Part shown: piece after piece, positions 1 to 13,000 of the stretch
How the letters are laid out: each line of letters starts with the position of its first letter
Position numbering within the stretch: position 1 is the stretch's first letter
Assembly: GCA_013400975.1 (NCBI GenBank)
Contig: WBMZ01009476.1
Location: forward strand, 1-64,000
Length of the DNA: 64,000 nt
Direction of reading: 5' to 3'
Source: Atrichornis clamosus
Lineage: Eukaryota > Chordata > Aves > Passeriformes > Menuridae
Program-made: the position numbers and the translations under genes
The notes under the pieces: model-generated
Seen by the model: only the letters and a program-made list of their open reading frames with translations
What the model was told of the DNA's origin: nothing
The model's database searches: none

Positions 1-310
1 CGCCCGGCCCGGCCCAGTCCCGCCCCCTCCGCCGGATCGGGGGGTCCCGGATCCCGGTGCTCGGCCAGGCTCCTGCGCGGTGCACCGAGTCGAAATGCCG
101 TGCCGTGTCCCGGGGGCTTCAGACTCACTCCCACCCCGGTCCCCACGCCGGTGCCGGTGTCGCGGAACCCGGGCCTGGTCCGCCTGGGTTGGTTCCCCAG
201 GGTGTATCGCTGTCTGCAGAGCGTCCCCGAGCCCAGCTCGGGCGCGGGGACTCCCCGCCCGCAGGAGCTGGTGCGCTCCCAGCTTGCGGGATGCGGGGCA
301 AAGAACCACC
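1..310. promoter_or_regulatory. CpG-rich window edge, possible promoter of a neighbouring gene
   Basis: The first 300 bp are GC- and CpG-rich with several CCGCCC-type GC boxes; CpG density then falls to background. This resembles the flank of a CpG-island promoter cut by the window edge. By mammalian order the gene beyond TUG1 is SMTN, transcribed away from MORC2, so an SMTN promoter is conceivable. No smoothelin coding sequence is visible. Confidence 0.35.
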
Positions 311-3300
311 AGCACCTCCAGCCCTCCAGAGGCCCTCCCCACAACGCCCGGGGGATCACACCGTGGGGTGCCCCTGCATGCACTGGGAGGCTGTTTGAGC
401 CGCTCCCTGACACCGCTGGAGGACTGATGACCAGGGCACCCTCAAAAGCCCCCCACCTGCGAGGGCTCCCTGGGGATGTGTTGCCCCACCCAGTGCTCGC
501 TCCAACTCAGAAGCTGCTTGTGGTGTCCTTGTCCTTCCATCCCACCACAGCTTCCAGATGGCAGTGCAGGACAGCCAAGTCCTGGTGTTAGTCTGTCAGG
601 TGGTTCCCATGGAGACCCCGAGCTTTCTACCTGCAGCTGGACCGCAGCCCTGCTCAGCAGAGGACAAAGTTGGTGAGATTCAATCTTGTTTTTGGGCAAA
701 GGCCAGACATATTCCCGATAGAGGACTAAGCACCTGCCATAACCCAGAGGTGCTGTGGGCTCTGCAAAGCAGGCAGCTGCCACCTGCTTCCAGCTCCTAG
801 GAGAGGGGTAGAGGTGCTACTCCCTGCTTTCACTGGCAATTCAGAGACCAAGGGGCTTCTCCAGAGCAGGTCACTGGGACTCAGTTCACTGCTCCTCTGG
901 GAGTTCCCAGCAATCTGGGAAGATGCATGGGATGGAGCAGGACCACAGCATACTCTGACACAGGGAAGGACCAACCACTGTAGGCCAGAAACATGGGGCT
1001 TGTTGGAGGCGCCTAAAAGCTCCAGCAGTTTCCGTATTGGGAGTGTTGTTGGTTCAGATGTCTCACTTCAGGCCTGTTTGACAGTGTGGGTCTTCAGCTG
1101 CACTGGCATCCCAGAACCCTCTGCTCCCCTTGGCTCCTTGGCAGCTCTCCACTCTCCAGCCCTGAGCAGCACTGGGCTTCAATGGAGCATGACAGCCCCT
1201 TCCCAAGCAACTATGCTAAAGCCAACCCCTCCAAGCACTTGTGCCTTCTAAGATAACATCACCCTCTGTCAGTCTCACCAGCAACATCATCTTCACTCGC
1301 TGGATGATCCCTGGTGCTGCTGCTGCAGAGCTGCCATGCAGGGCTCTGGGGTCTGCCCTGTCCTGCATCTCTGCTGTCACACAGCCCCTTGGAGAGGGGG
1401 CACCAGCACACTCAGGGGTCTGCATCACTTGCAGCTCTGCTGTCACATGGGAGCAGGCACTGGTGCATACTCACCTCCTGGCCATCAGGCAGCACAGCTG
1501 GCAGCAGCTCACCTGCCCTTTGTGGGGGGGGGGACCCCACTGCCAGCCTTGAGCTGGTGAAGGTACATAAGGTTTGTTCCCCAGCCCCTCTGCCAGCAGC
1601 AGCACTGGGCAGGGCAGTGGGTACTGGTGCATGGCTGGCAGTGTGAATGCTGGCCTTTCCACATGCAGCACCCAGTTGCAGAAGCATGCTGTGCTGTGTG
1701 GATAAAGCAGCCTTGGGTGCACAGCTGTCAGCATGTGCAATGACATTTATCCTGCCTCTGCTCCAACAGGTCTGCACTACTTCTGGTTCCATCCCCTCCC
1801 CGTCACATCCTCACTGAGCCACCGCCACATCCCCAGGATCACCACTCATGCAGCTTCCACACGGTTCCCCAGGGGTGAGGTGGGCATGCAGCCAGCCAAG
1901 CACAGACTCCAAGCAGATCTCCTTATTCCATGAAGTGGTGGCAAGCAGAGTTTTATAAAACCCTCGGAGAGCTCTGGGCCTGCCTCTGGGAGGGCTGCAG
2001 GTGGCAGCAGTGTGTTGGCACAGGGCAGGTGAGGGGGTGATCTCACCAGCTTGCAGCAATCACAGTGTGCTGTGGTGTGTTCTGTGCTGATACAGGCGGG
2101 CACATCGCCCAGTAGATGGGATGAACCTGCACCAGGGAGCAGAGCCTTAGGTGGGTGCACAGGTCCTGGGGACTCTCCCAGCCAGGGGATCAGTGCAGCA
2201 AAAGAAGGGGCAAGAATCCTTTGGATTTCCTTTGGGGATTCTAAACATAAAGTCAAATACCAGTGATGAAATTTTATTGTACAAACATGTGTCTAGAACT
2301 GGTCTGGACACCTGCATGACTCCGGAGTGGGACAATGCAGACAAGGGTAGGGAACTGACTGTAGTGCCAGGCAGGGAGAATTCAATCTCCTTTGGGGCAA
2401 GGCCCTTACACTAGGCAAAGCAGCAGAGTGCAGGGCTGGCATTACCCTGCTGTACAGGCAGCACAGACCCAGTGGCAGCACAGGGCTGCACAGGCTGCAG
2501 TGGGCAGAGGAGGATCCTGGGATCCCTCTCTCCTTCCTTCTGGAGCTTTCCCAGCCTCAAACCTTCTCTCTGAGGAACTTCTGACACCCATAGACCTACG
2601 TCCATTCCACTGTCCCCACATCCATCACATTGTGACTGCTCCCAAAATCACAAAGTCGCTGGACCTGGCTGGCCTCACTCCCAGAGGAAGCCAGGGAGAG
2701 GGAACCTGTAACCCTAGGTGGATGTTTGGGCCAGGCACCCACTCCCGGCTCACCAAAGCAGCTGGATGAGTTCAGGGAGGAGGAGGAGAAGGAGGAAGAA
2801 GAAGGGGAGGACAAGGAGGATAGCTCTTCACTGCACTGCACTGCACTGTTTGCCCATGGCACGCATATGTGAAGCCTGATGCTGCCGCTCCTCTGTGTGG
2901 CACCAGGGCAACTCCCACAGAGTACCATGCTATTTTCAACACTGACATTATGGTGGTTGAGTTTTGGTGCTCTGAGACCCATTTCCCAGAGCCCCCCATG
3001 GCAGAGGACCCTGGTGGAGCCAGCTCCTCTGGGCAGGAGAGAATCAATTCCAAATCCGTGGGGCTGCAGAGGAAGTTGGGCTCTCCCTGTCCCCTACTCT
3101 TCCTCTCCCTCCTAAGGATTGCAGCCTTGGGTGTGATGATGTGCCAAGATCCTCCTGGACCATAGGTCCCTGGGCACTATGCAGCTTGGTTAGTTCAGAG
3201 GCTGGCATGAAGACAGGCCAGAGCAGCAGGACCTGGGGTGGATATAGTGCTGCAGCCCCTCAGAGAGATGGCAGGACCTGGGCATGGGTGCACCCCATAG

Positions 3301-3425
3301 AGATGAGGCAGGACAAGGTGTGGATGTTACAGGCCTGGGTGCAGAGAGATTTCAGACTCCTGACAGGCGTCTGTGTGAAAGCAAGGCTGTCTCAAGGATG
3401 CTGCAGGAAAGCAATTCAGAAGTAT
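311..3425. other. Intergenic sequence without supported gene
   Basis: Moderately GC-rich, CpG-poor, with overlapping short frames in all directions and no recognisable domain or splice structure. It contains a purine-rich GGA/GAA stretch (2774-2820) and a short CACTG tandem (2829-2848). Nothing else is supported. Confidence 0.5.
2774..2848. repeat. Purine-rich simple repeat followed by (CACTG)n
   Basis: About 47 bp of GGA/GAA/GAG units on the + strand, a short gap, then four CTGCA/CACTG units. Low-complexity DNA. Confidence 0.8.
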
Positions 3426-3649
3426 TGTAAACTATGGTCTTGTTATGAGACCAAAGAAGAAAATACATGAGGTAAGAGTTACTGGGTCCAGCCAATCGCG
3501 ATGGGGGAGGGCTGGTCAGTGAACCAATAACCTTATGTCAGTCCAGCATGCTAAGGTATATAAGCACCTTTGTAAATTAATAAAGTGTCGGTTTTATCAT
3601 CTACGTAAGACCGTCCGTGTCGTTGGTTATCTGCTCGCTAGCGACAACA
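3426..3649 (+). mobile_element. Solo LTR of an ERVK-like (class II) avian endogenous retrovirus
   Basis: The layout is a compact LTR: two CCAAT boxes (3492-3496, 3524-3528), a TATATAA box (3557-3563), AATAAA (3579-3584) about 20 bp later marking R, then a short CG-containing U5 ending near GCGACAACA. CG content is higher than in its surroundings. No internal viral sequence flanks it, so it is a solo LTR. The 5' boundary (TGTAAAC at 3426) is uncertain and no clear target-site duplication is seen. Passerine ERVK LTRs share this CCAAT/TATATAAG/AATAAAG arrangement. Confidence 0.65.
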
Positions 3650-5870
3650 AGGGATGGGTGAAGGGCTGCCCTCAGGTGTAGATGGAGGCTGGGCAGGGTG
3701 GAGTGGCCAGGGTGATGCAGGTGGCGCAGCTGGAGGTGGGAGGGCAGCAGCATGATAGCTGTGCTGCAGCCAGACCAGCCACAGGGCTCATCTGCCTGCA
3801 CAGAACCGGTGCCACTTGCTAAGGACAGGGCACTCATGCCCAAACACATTTCCCCATTTCTCAGGCATGACTCACATCCTGCTGGGAGCCAGGACAGGAT
3901 CAGGTGTTATCCCTTGTATCCTGCTGCTGGCAGGGGCACTGGGCAGCCTCCTACCTGCTCCGGGGGTGTTGCTTCATCTGGAATAGGAAGGAGCCATATG
4001 ACAAGGAAGGTCCCACTTTTGGGGTGCTACACTGCCCAAGGAGGAGCAGTGCTTCTGTGTACACTGAGGGCTCCAGTTGTCCCACTTGGCTGGCCGGTAT
4101 GGGGATCAGCATGCAGAAAGCACACATCACTTCCCTATGAGCTAGAAGCAATTCGCCATAGGTGCAGATCTCTAGGGCGGGATCTCTGTTGTACCTCTTT
4201 ACCTGCAGAGAGGAAGAAAAGGGGCAGGTCTGTCCATCTGTCTCCAGGCTCTGGTCTGTCGCTCACGCTGCCTGCTGAGGTGTGGGCTCCCCAGCTGAGG
4301 GCTGCCTGTTCATGGCAGCAGCCACAGCAGAGGCATGCTGAGCATTGGGGTACAGCCGCACCTCACCATGCAGGGGCCCAACTACACTGTGCCATGCTGG
4401 CACAGGAGCAACACTAGCAAGTACCCAGGGGCTCAGCCTGCACAGGGTGTGCACCCATGCTCCTCGTGGAGCTTCTCCAAAGGGTAGATCCACACACGAG
4501 GCACTGTTCAGCACCCTTCCTGCCCATGCTCACTCCAGTCCAGCTCACCTCCTGCTGTGGGGGCTGCAGAACTGGGGCACTGAGCTCCTGACCTGCCACA
4601 GCCTTCTCTGGCAGGAGTCAAACCCCAGATAAGTGAATCCATTTCCCTCCACTCACCTTTGGCCGCTGTCCCGTGCAGAGTCCCCCGGGGATCCTGTGAA
4701 GTGAGCACAGTCCGTCCCACTCCCTGCCCTGCCACAGGAGCCAGTCAGTCTATCCTGCAGCACCACATCCACCACGGGAGCCTGAATCTGCTTCTGCTGC
4801 AGTGCCTCCAACATAGACTGCTCCTACCTGGGCACCACTCGGCCATGACATCACCTTGCCTGTGACCCCAGGAAGGAGGGGAGAGGGCACTGTTAGTCCC
4901 CAGTACTGCGGGAACACAGCAGCCCAGAGCACTGCACAGCACCCCACAGGGCAGGATGCAGCTGCAAGCAGGGCACTGTGTTCACCAGGAGCAGAAGGAG
5001 CCCGCAGGCAGAGGCTGCCATGGAGCTAGCATCTGCTCAAGATATGAACACCCAGCCTGGGCCAGTGGACTGGAGTGCTTAGAAACTGTCAGGGCCTTGG
5101 TGTCAGCATCTCCAGCGACCACAGGGCTGCTAGCCTGCAAGTAAGAGTGAGAACCTGCCTTGCCTGCTGTATGCTGGCATTTCCAGATGGATCTGTGCAA
5201 GGCAACATGCATACCCCAGGCCGAGCACATGGTCCCTGTCCTGACACACGGCCGCTGCTGTCAGTGTCTGAAGAGGCACTCTGTGGCATCTGAGCTTCCC
5301 ATGGAACTGTGCCTCTGCTCAGCTGACACTGGTAGGCTGCAGAGTTTCCCCTCCAGCCTGTCCAGATCTCCAAACGTCCCTTGTCTGACTCTCCTCCCTC
5401 CTACATGGGGTTGTATCCCAAAGCATGCTGACCCACAGGGGTCTCACCCTGCTTTGCTCTGCACTTGGAGCAGTGGTGAGAACCAGGGTTCCAGGGGGAC
5501 CACACCTCCTGGCCACCTCAGAAGCTCCACCTGGAGCTGGAGAGAAATATCTTTGTGCTTTCAGAGCAGAGAGAGGGTCCAGCTCAGCTGCAGCTCTGGG
5601 AGCTAATGAAGCCCTGGCTGTGTGTGATGCTGAGGGAGTCTGCTTCAGTATTTCCATAGGACATTCCTGAGATGTGACCAGACACCACTCCCCGCTCCCG
5701 CCTTTCCAATTTCTTTGTCACACTAAATGAACACAACTATTTTTTCCCTTTTTGAGACACCTCTAGAGTCCATAAATCACAATGTTGAGATCTGCTGTGG
5801 CCAAGAAAGGAAGGGTTTGGAAAAAGAACAGGGGTTTGGGAAACATGCCACTGCTGGTCACTAACCCCTA
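3650..5870. other. Intergenic sequence without supported gene
   Basis: The longest open frame (3752-4417, +) has no start context, domain or codon bias that suggests a protein. No repeat family is recognised apart from the CR1 copy that begins near 5880. Confidence 0.5.
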
Positions 5871-5879
5871 AAACCCAGG

Positions 5880-6215
5880 TTCCAAATACCTCCAAATATT
5901 GCTCAGCCTGGAGAAGAAAAGACTCTAGGGGACCTCCTTGAAGCCTTCCAGTACTTAGGGTGCAGATAGTGATAATTTTAAATTGACAGAGGAGAGATTT
6001 AGATAAGATGTTATGAAGAAATTCTTCCCTGTGAGGGTGGTAAAACACTGGCACAGGGTGCCCAGAGAAGCTGTGCCTGCCCATCTCTGGAAGTGTTAAA
6101 GGCCAGGTTGGATGGGGCTTGGAGCAACCTGGTCTAGTGGAAGGTGTCCCAGCCCATGGCAAGGGGTGGAATGAAATGTGCTTTGAGGTCCCTTCCAGTC
6201 CGAACTATTGCGTGA
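5880..6215 (+). mobile_element. CR1 LINE 3'-end fragment (sense)
   Basis: Contains the hallmark CR1 3' region: AAATTCTTCCCTGTGAGGGT, CAGAGAAGCTGTG, GGAAGTGTTAAAGGCCAGGTT and GGTCTAGTGGAAGGTGTCCC, ending in CCTTCCAGTCCGAACTATTG. 5'-truncated, as nearly all CR1 copies are. Confidence 0.92.
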
Positions 6216-7824
6216 AACACGTCAACCCTTCCAGGGCTTTCCCAGAAGACTTGAGCTGCTACCTGCATCTCCAAGAACCCTGCCTGTCACTTAGGGGTTA
6301 GGGGTTTTGGCCACCAGGATGCCTTGGGGGCAGCCAAGGAATCATTTTCCTGACTGGCCTAAAAAATGGCTTCATTCACAAGCTGTGTGTCAAGAGCAGG
6401 ACAACTCTTCTTTTATGGATGCATTTGGGGAAGGTCGTCCAAGTCACTGGGATTAGAGAGACCAAAGTGTCACTGCTATGCCACAAACCAGGCCAAACAG
6501 TCCTGGGTAGAAGTGGCCAAACTCCCTGGGCTGCCCAGGTCCTCTGCAGCCTTGTGCCAAGGCAAACAGACCACTTGTTCTGGAGCTGTGACACTGCCTG
6601 TGTGCAGGGAGACGCAGCCCCAAGAGCAGGGTTCAGCATGGACCGTGCTCACAGGCTGGCTGCAAGCAGCCCTGGCTACAGGCACAACTTCTCCAGGACT
6701 GAGGAGATGGGGGCAAACCTGCCTTGGCACTCAGAGGTTGCTCTCTTGCGGTCCCTGGCAGTGTGGAAACAGCATCACAGGCAACAAACAGTGCCACATG
6801 ACTCCAAGAAACCTGGAAGTTGTAATGTTATGGAGTGCCTGTACATGATCCCACCTGGTATTTGCTAATGAGCCGCATCACGTGCTGAAACAAGACAGTT
6901 GGGTGTGCTGCTCCCAGTGGGTCATGCCCTGCCAACTGGTGCAAGGTGTGGCTATGTGTCACAGCTCTGGCCTTCCTACTGCCTGTGGTCGGTGACAGCT
7001 GACCTATGCTCCAGGACTACCATGTCCTTATGGACCAAGAGGATAAGCCTTCATCTGCTGCTTTCTGGTGACAGCTCTGTTTGCCTCTGCACCTGTCTCA
7101 GGCCTTCTGGGGGCCTCAGGGGCCCTTCTGTCTCATTCACCATATGAACTCTTTTAAGACCAGACTCTTTTTGGAAGTATTTTCTCCTTATGTTCACTTA
7201 ATTCTCCACTGGGACAGTCACAAGAAATTAAGAAAACTTGGAAAAATATTCTAAAGTGTGCTCTTTGGGGACACTTCTCCCCAGGACCATCCTTCCCCTT
7301 GCCCGCAGTTCCATGCTGTGTTCTCTTGCACTACCCAAGTCTCATGAGCTCACCATGAGGAGGTATTTCTTGGCAATGCTGCACCTTCTGTGTGTAAAAC
7401 ATCAAATGCTTTTCTATCTGTAATAAATCTCACTGGTTACTGTTCTTTTCCATTATCTTTATAGCTGTTCATAGACTTTTCTCTGATGAACAGCTGGCTG
7501 CATTGTCAACATCCTTTTTCTGTTCCCTGCTTGCTTTGCACAAGCTCAGATACGAGAGCTGTAGACTGGAGACCATCTGTGTGGGGAGCAATGGTCCCAT
7601 GCCAGGGTTGGCTTTGCTTCTTCTTGTCTTTTTGTCTAGACGGCTTATGCAAGAAAGAACTGAACAGCCACCTGGTCTGAAGTCTTCCCTGCCCAGCTGT
7701 GACTCTGCCAACTCTTGCACTGGACTCCTAATCCTTGCTGTTATGCCTGCTGTATACTGCAGGCAGGCTGAGCTGTTGCATTAAAAGGCCTTGTACACAC
7801 ACTATGCGATTCACAGGGCTTCTT
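6216..7824. other. Intergenic sequence without supported gene
   Basis: No repeat, RNA gene or coding region recognised; only short chance frames. Confidence 0.45.
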
Positions 7825-7958
7825 TCACAGAATCACAGAATATTCTGGATTGGAAGGGACCCAGAAGGATCATCGACTCCGACTCTTAAGTGAATGGCCC
7901 ATACGGGGATCAAACCTGCAACCTTGGCATTATTAGCATCATGCTCTGACCAACTGAA
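7825..7958 (-). mobile_element. tRNA-headed, CR1-tailed SINE (TguSINE1-like)
   Basis: Read on the - strand it begins with a tRNA-Ile-like head (7958-7895) with TCAGTTGGTCAGAGCATGAT, an AAT anticodon loop in GCTAATAATGCC, and a B-box-like GGTTTGATCCCC. It continues into a CR1 3' tail ending CCAGAATATTCTGTGATTCT. This composite is what I recall of TguSINE1 from songbirds and suggests a passerine genome. The first bases of the tRNA head are missing or diverged. Confidence 0.8.
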
Positions 7959-10099
7959 ATTGCTAGTACTCCATTCAGCATTTCACATGGGGTCTGAAAT
8001 TAGCTTTGTAGATGGAAGATTAATTTATCCACTGCAAAGCCAGTATGAAAAAGTCCTTATATTGCAGCAAAAGCTCCCACCAGCATCCCGTGATGCTGTG
8101 CTGGCTTCCTGTGATGTGCCTTCCTACCCTTCCCTTTTCTGGAGGTCATTCTTGTAGTTCAGTCACTGAACTAGGGTCACCTGCAGCCCCAGCACGTGTG
8201 GAGGTCACAAACCAGCACCTTGCTCCTTGTGACTCAGTTACAGCTGATAGCTGCCTCCCAATCCAGCTATCGCCTTCCATGATATTCCTTCTCCCTCCTC
8301 AGTGGTATGACAGAAATCACACACAGAAGTCTTACAATAACCTTTCAAATTCTGACATTCCTCACAAGTTGTGCCCACATTTGGAGGTACCTCATGCAGT
8401 GTCTGGTCCCTCAAGAAGACACTCTGCCTGCACCCAAACTGTGCCCCATTCCTGTCCCCATTCCAGCAGCTCTGATGCAGGACACAAAAACCAGCTGACA
8501 CAAAGCAAAGCTTCTCCTGATCTCCTCGCAGCATTTATATTTTGTTCTTAACACACACGCATCTTAATCATCCTGCAAATTAGCAGGTTCTTGTTACAAG
8601 GCTCCTTCTCTTTTCCCAGTACCTGTTGTTTCCTGGCCCCAGGTACACATGGTAAAGTGAACCAGCAGAATAATGAAGGATATCATCAACATCCACCAAG
8701 ACCATAAAATGGATCAAAGTCTCCAGCTGATGTTACAAAAATTCCTCACAATTCTTAAGATGCCCTGCTGTGGACTTCCCAAATCACCTCATGGAAACAA
8801 AGCAGGTACTGCCAGACTGGTCACTGAGGAAACACCACAGAACACACACTATAACTTGCCAAACTTCCTGCTGGAAGCAAAAAAAGCAGGCAGCTAGTCC
8901 CACTGACTACCACGTGTGATGGACACCATTGCTCCAGGCCCCCTTAACAACCATACCCTCTGGCTAGCCTGGGAGCTCAGCCTCAGTGGCAGCAGTGGCC
9001 TCCAGCTGGTCCAAAACTCATCAACTACAGCTCAACACCAGGCTGGGGTGGTGGGTTCCCAGCTGAACGTGCTTCCCCTGTGCTGCGCAGAACTTGCACT
9101 AACGTGGTACATACTTCTATCTTTGAAACCTATGGCCTCCAGTCCCCACATTTTTCTCGTTTCAGGGAAGTACTTGCTCAAGAGACACCCAGCTCCTATT
9201 GGCATCCCAACAGGAAGTTGTGCTTCACCTGTCTGCGTACCTGGGAGCTGGTGCCTGCTCAGTCCAATAGCCACAGGCCAGCAGTCTGACCTCAGACCTG
9301 CTATGAACTTTGGAGAGGGGAGAGCATGGCCAATCTCTTGTGTGCTCCAGTGCCAGTCCTGCCAAGGTTCATCCCTCAGTGCAGGCTCACACTCGTCTCT
9401 GCATGGTGGATCTCCAGACCACAAATCCAGCAGACACCCGTGAACACGGCAGAGCCCTGGGTGCAGGGCAGGACATTTCTCCACAGCAGGGACCATGTGG
9501 TGGGCCTAAAACCCTTTCAGCACTACGAAACTGGTGACACCTTTGCCATCCAGAGGGAAGGCAAGGCCCTCCACAGCAGAGGCTTTGGACAGCCTCAGGG
9601 AGAAGCTGGCAGTCCCAGTTGTGGCACTTAGGCCACAGTGCCTGCTCCTTGCCACGCCATGAGCTCCAGGGGTCCCACAAGCTCTGAGATCACAAGGCCT
9701 CACTTTCAAGGGCTTTCCATTCCTGGCAAGTGCCTTGTTCCCTGCACAGCTGATGTAGGAGGGCGGGAGGTTTAGCTTTTGCCCAACTGTCCCATCCTCT
9801 TCCCATGTGTGGGATTACTTGTTTTCAAGCATCACACGTATTACTTGTTCTCAGTGGTTGTCTGTCAGGCGAAAAGTATTTTCCAGGATTAATTAAGGAT
9901 AAATTCTTTTGTATGCTTTGACAGTGGCTGGATTAAGGCCTTAGTTACCTGTAATCAGAGGGCGGAGTGGAGGGAAGCCCTCATCATGGCCAGAGCCTGT
10001 CATGTAACCAGCAAAGAATTAAATCTCTATGAGGTGGGGGAAGGAAGTACCGTCTTGGAGTTCTGTGTAATAATGGCCAATTACAGTATTTTTCTACAA
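7959..10099. other. Intergenic sequence without supported gene
   Basis: No transposon or coding region recognised. The transposon-poor tract continuing to 15.9 kb starts here. Confidence 0.4.
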
Positions 10100-13000
10100 A
10101 TAAAACATTTATAAGAACATTGAAATAAATATTTGAGAACACTATATACCAAAGTCCTGAGTCATTCCTGATGCAAAAGTGTTCCCTCAATTTTCAGGCA
10201 GCTTCCCCATTTAGTGTTTGGAGTTGGGATGACTTCTGGTGGCACTGAGGTGCACTGACAAGTCTGGTGGCATGTGTTTCTGCTGCCTGGAAGTGGTGGA
10301 GCCCTCCTGGCAAGGGTCACCTCCCAGTTTGAACCAAACACTTGGGTGTGCTGGACCGTCAAATGTGCTGTCTTGACTTCAAAGACCCTGTTGGCAGCAC
10401 CTTGGGGAAGGGCCTGCAGGCAGCTCTTCCTGGGAGGTGGGAGGGCACTTTGTGACCTTCCTTCTTCTTTCAGTCCTTCTGTGTGGAGGACTGCAGAGGG
10501 ATGTGGACACAAATGAGATTCCTTAGAAGACCTTTTCTGAGATTCCGGTGAACTGAGCTGCTAATTCAAGCCACACTCACTGCTGCCATGTCAGGGGACT
10601 CGTTCAGTGATGCTGGGAGCTGCATCTCACTGCCCTGGATGCAGAAACAAGGCAAACCCACCTGTACAGCCTCAGCAGATTTGGTATCCTGCTCCTGACT
10701 GCACCTGAGCTGATGCATACCCTGACCCCAAGCAGACCCAACAACATGCTTTGACTTCTACTTTGCTACCATTTCCCCTGCCTTATGAACAACCTAGCCC
10801 ATTCTTTCCCTCTCAGGCTCAATATTTGCTGATTTTGCACTCCAGTGATTGCAGCCTTGGTGAGTGATCCCACTCAGGCAGCACTGTTGACACTACCTCT
10901 CACCCCTTTCTCTGGCTCTTTCTTGCTATTGGCTCAGTCCCTGGACAGAGCCGGCCACCACTCTTTGGCCTGGCAATCACCCCTCCCTTTAACCTCAGCC
11001 CTAGGCCAGACACCTGCTTGCAATTTTGCATTTACAGTCATTAATGCTGGCATATTCCTAACATTTCAGCCACTGCCACTTGATGCAACATCAAAACTGA
11101 CTTTCAGCACAGGCTGGAGTCTCTCTTCACTGCTTTCACATACCCACTATCCCAAACGCCTGTAAGAAACAAATCACCACCACACTCCTTGTGAGCCTAT
11201 GGGTACTCTGCTCTTCCTTAGGTTATGTGGGGAGAGGTAAGAGAAACAGTTTGGGAGAGGCATACAGGCAAAACAATTTTTACAGAACAAAGTCCTTTGT
11301 CTTTTCAAAATATTTAAGCTCATGTGAGAAAAGAACACATATTATGCAGATCACCAGTGCAGGACAAAGAAGGGGAGCTCAGGATGTATTGACAAGCATG
11401 GTGACATCTCCACACATCCTCCAAATTGATGGGATTACAGGATTGATGACTGGTCAAACCATCATGAGATGATACAACTGTGCTGATAAAACATCTGAGT
11501 TTGTTTCTCTTAATGAAAATAATTACGTATGGATGGAAGATCTGAGTGACAAGAAGAAATAACTTCACGGTGAAGCTGCTGAAAAAATGACACTGCCCCA
11601 CAGATCTGTTTTTTTTTTTGGCCTCCCAATAACTTCCAGGCTTCCTGATATCCCAGCTCAGGCTAAGGACAGTCTCTGGAGCCGAGTACTGACAGAGTGC
11701 TGACAGATTTTTGCTCCTCATACCATCTCTTGACTGCCAAACTGACCCGCTTCCTGCAAACCATGACATGCCAGGGAAGATGTTATGCATCTGTGAAGTT
11801 CCCCTCATTCTGTCCCACCAGGGCAGTCAAGCCTTCATGTTGATGTCAGCCTCCTGTAAGGCAGAAGGGCAGTCCTGTCTAGAGCTAAAGCTAGGGAAGA
11901 TGAATGCCTTCAGAGATGACAAAAGACATTTGACCCATGGTGGCATTCCCAGCACATGCTAGAGGAGCAGTTATCTTGTCACCACTGAGAGATGTTTTGA
12001 TGGGAAGAACTGGCAGAGCCCTGCTCCCTCCCGAGCACTCCCCAAGTGTGTTCTGCACCAGATGTGGTGATACAGCTGTTCATTTCTTAATTCATATCAC
12101 AGCATCTACTTGGATGATGCTTCCATAAGGCACTCAAGAGACTTCCATAAGCTTTTAACTACAAGAACATGTTTTCAGTTGCTTTCAAGTTGCTAGACTG
12201 AAATTACCTGAACTGCCCATGTCAGGCACACATCCATCTAGTTGGGTTAAACAGACACTCTGAACCGGACCAAACACACAAGTAACACAGTCCACATATC
12301 TCAAATAATGAGACAGGGAGAACTTTTTACTCATTAAAAGAATTAATTGTACTACTAAGTCATCTTGTTAAGAAGCCTGCACACCTTACCATGTTGGCCA
12401 AAGCCACTAAAAATGTCATTCAGTTACAGTTCAGAGCAGAAAGCCTTTGGGCTTGGGTCCTTTTCAGCATCCCTGTGGAAAACCATCCAACCTAGACCAA
12501 ACTATCAATTTTGAACAAGCAATGACTTCATGCCATCCATAACTCTTTCAAGTTTGTGAGCTAAATTCTTGTAAGACAACACCACCATTGCTCCTTTCTA
12601 CCATCTTCTCATGGGCTCTTCTGCCCATCTTTCCCGCAAAGGCACAGAGTGTCTTCTGTGGTCACCACTGAGGCGGTGACATAATGCTCTAACAGCTGTG
12701 ACATTTTTTTCATGTTGTTAATTCATTAATCAAACCTGGGCTCAGGGCAGTGGGAGCCTGACTGGCAGTGCAGGATCCTCCCTGTTCACCATTTTGCTGA
12801 CAATTCACTCCAAGATGTCTCCCTGCTCTCACCTAATCTTACCCTTTCCGTTCTTCTGCAAACTCATTTACAAAGTAATTTCTGACAGTCAGTGTCTCAC
12901 TGAGAATGGGACCTAAACTGAAATAATGAATTTAAGTCCATGACGTGACTTTCCCTGAAGACAAAGCATCAAGAGGCTGACACTTGGCACTACAGAAGAG

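Noticed and set aside
3752..4417. 221-codon + strand frame
   Set aside because: No domain, no plausible codon bias, many Cys/His/Trp typical of chance frames in GC-rich DNA; overlapping frames of similar length on both strands.
7895..7958. Possible tRNA-Ile gene on the - strand
   Set aside because: Lacks the 5' acceptor arm and runs straight into a CR1 tail, so it is a SINE head rather than a working tRNA.
11320..11808. 162-codon - strand frame
   Set aside because: Composition looks random and lies in the candidate lncRNA region; no motif or splice structure.
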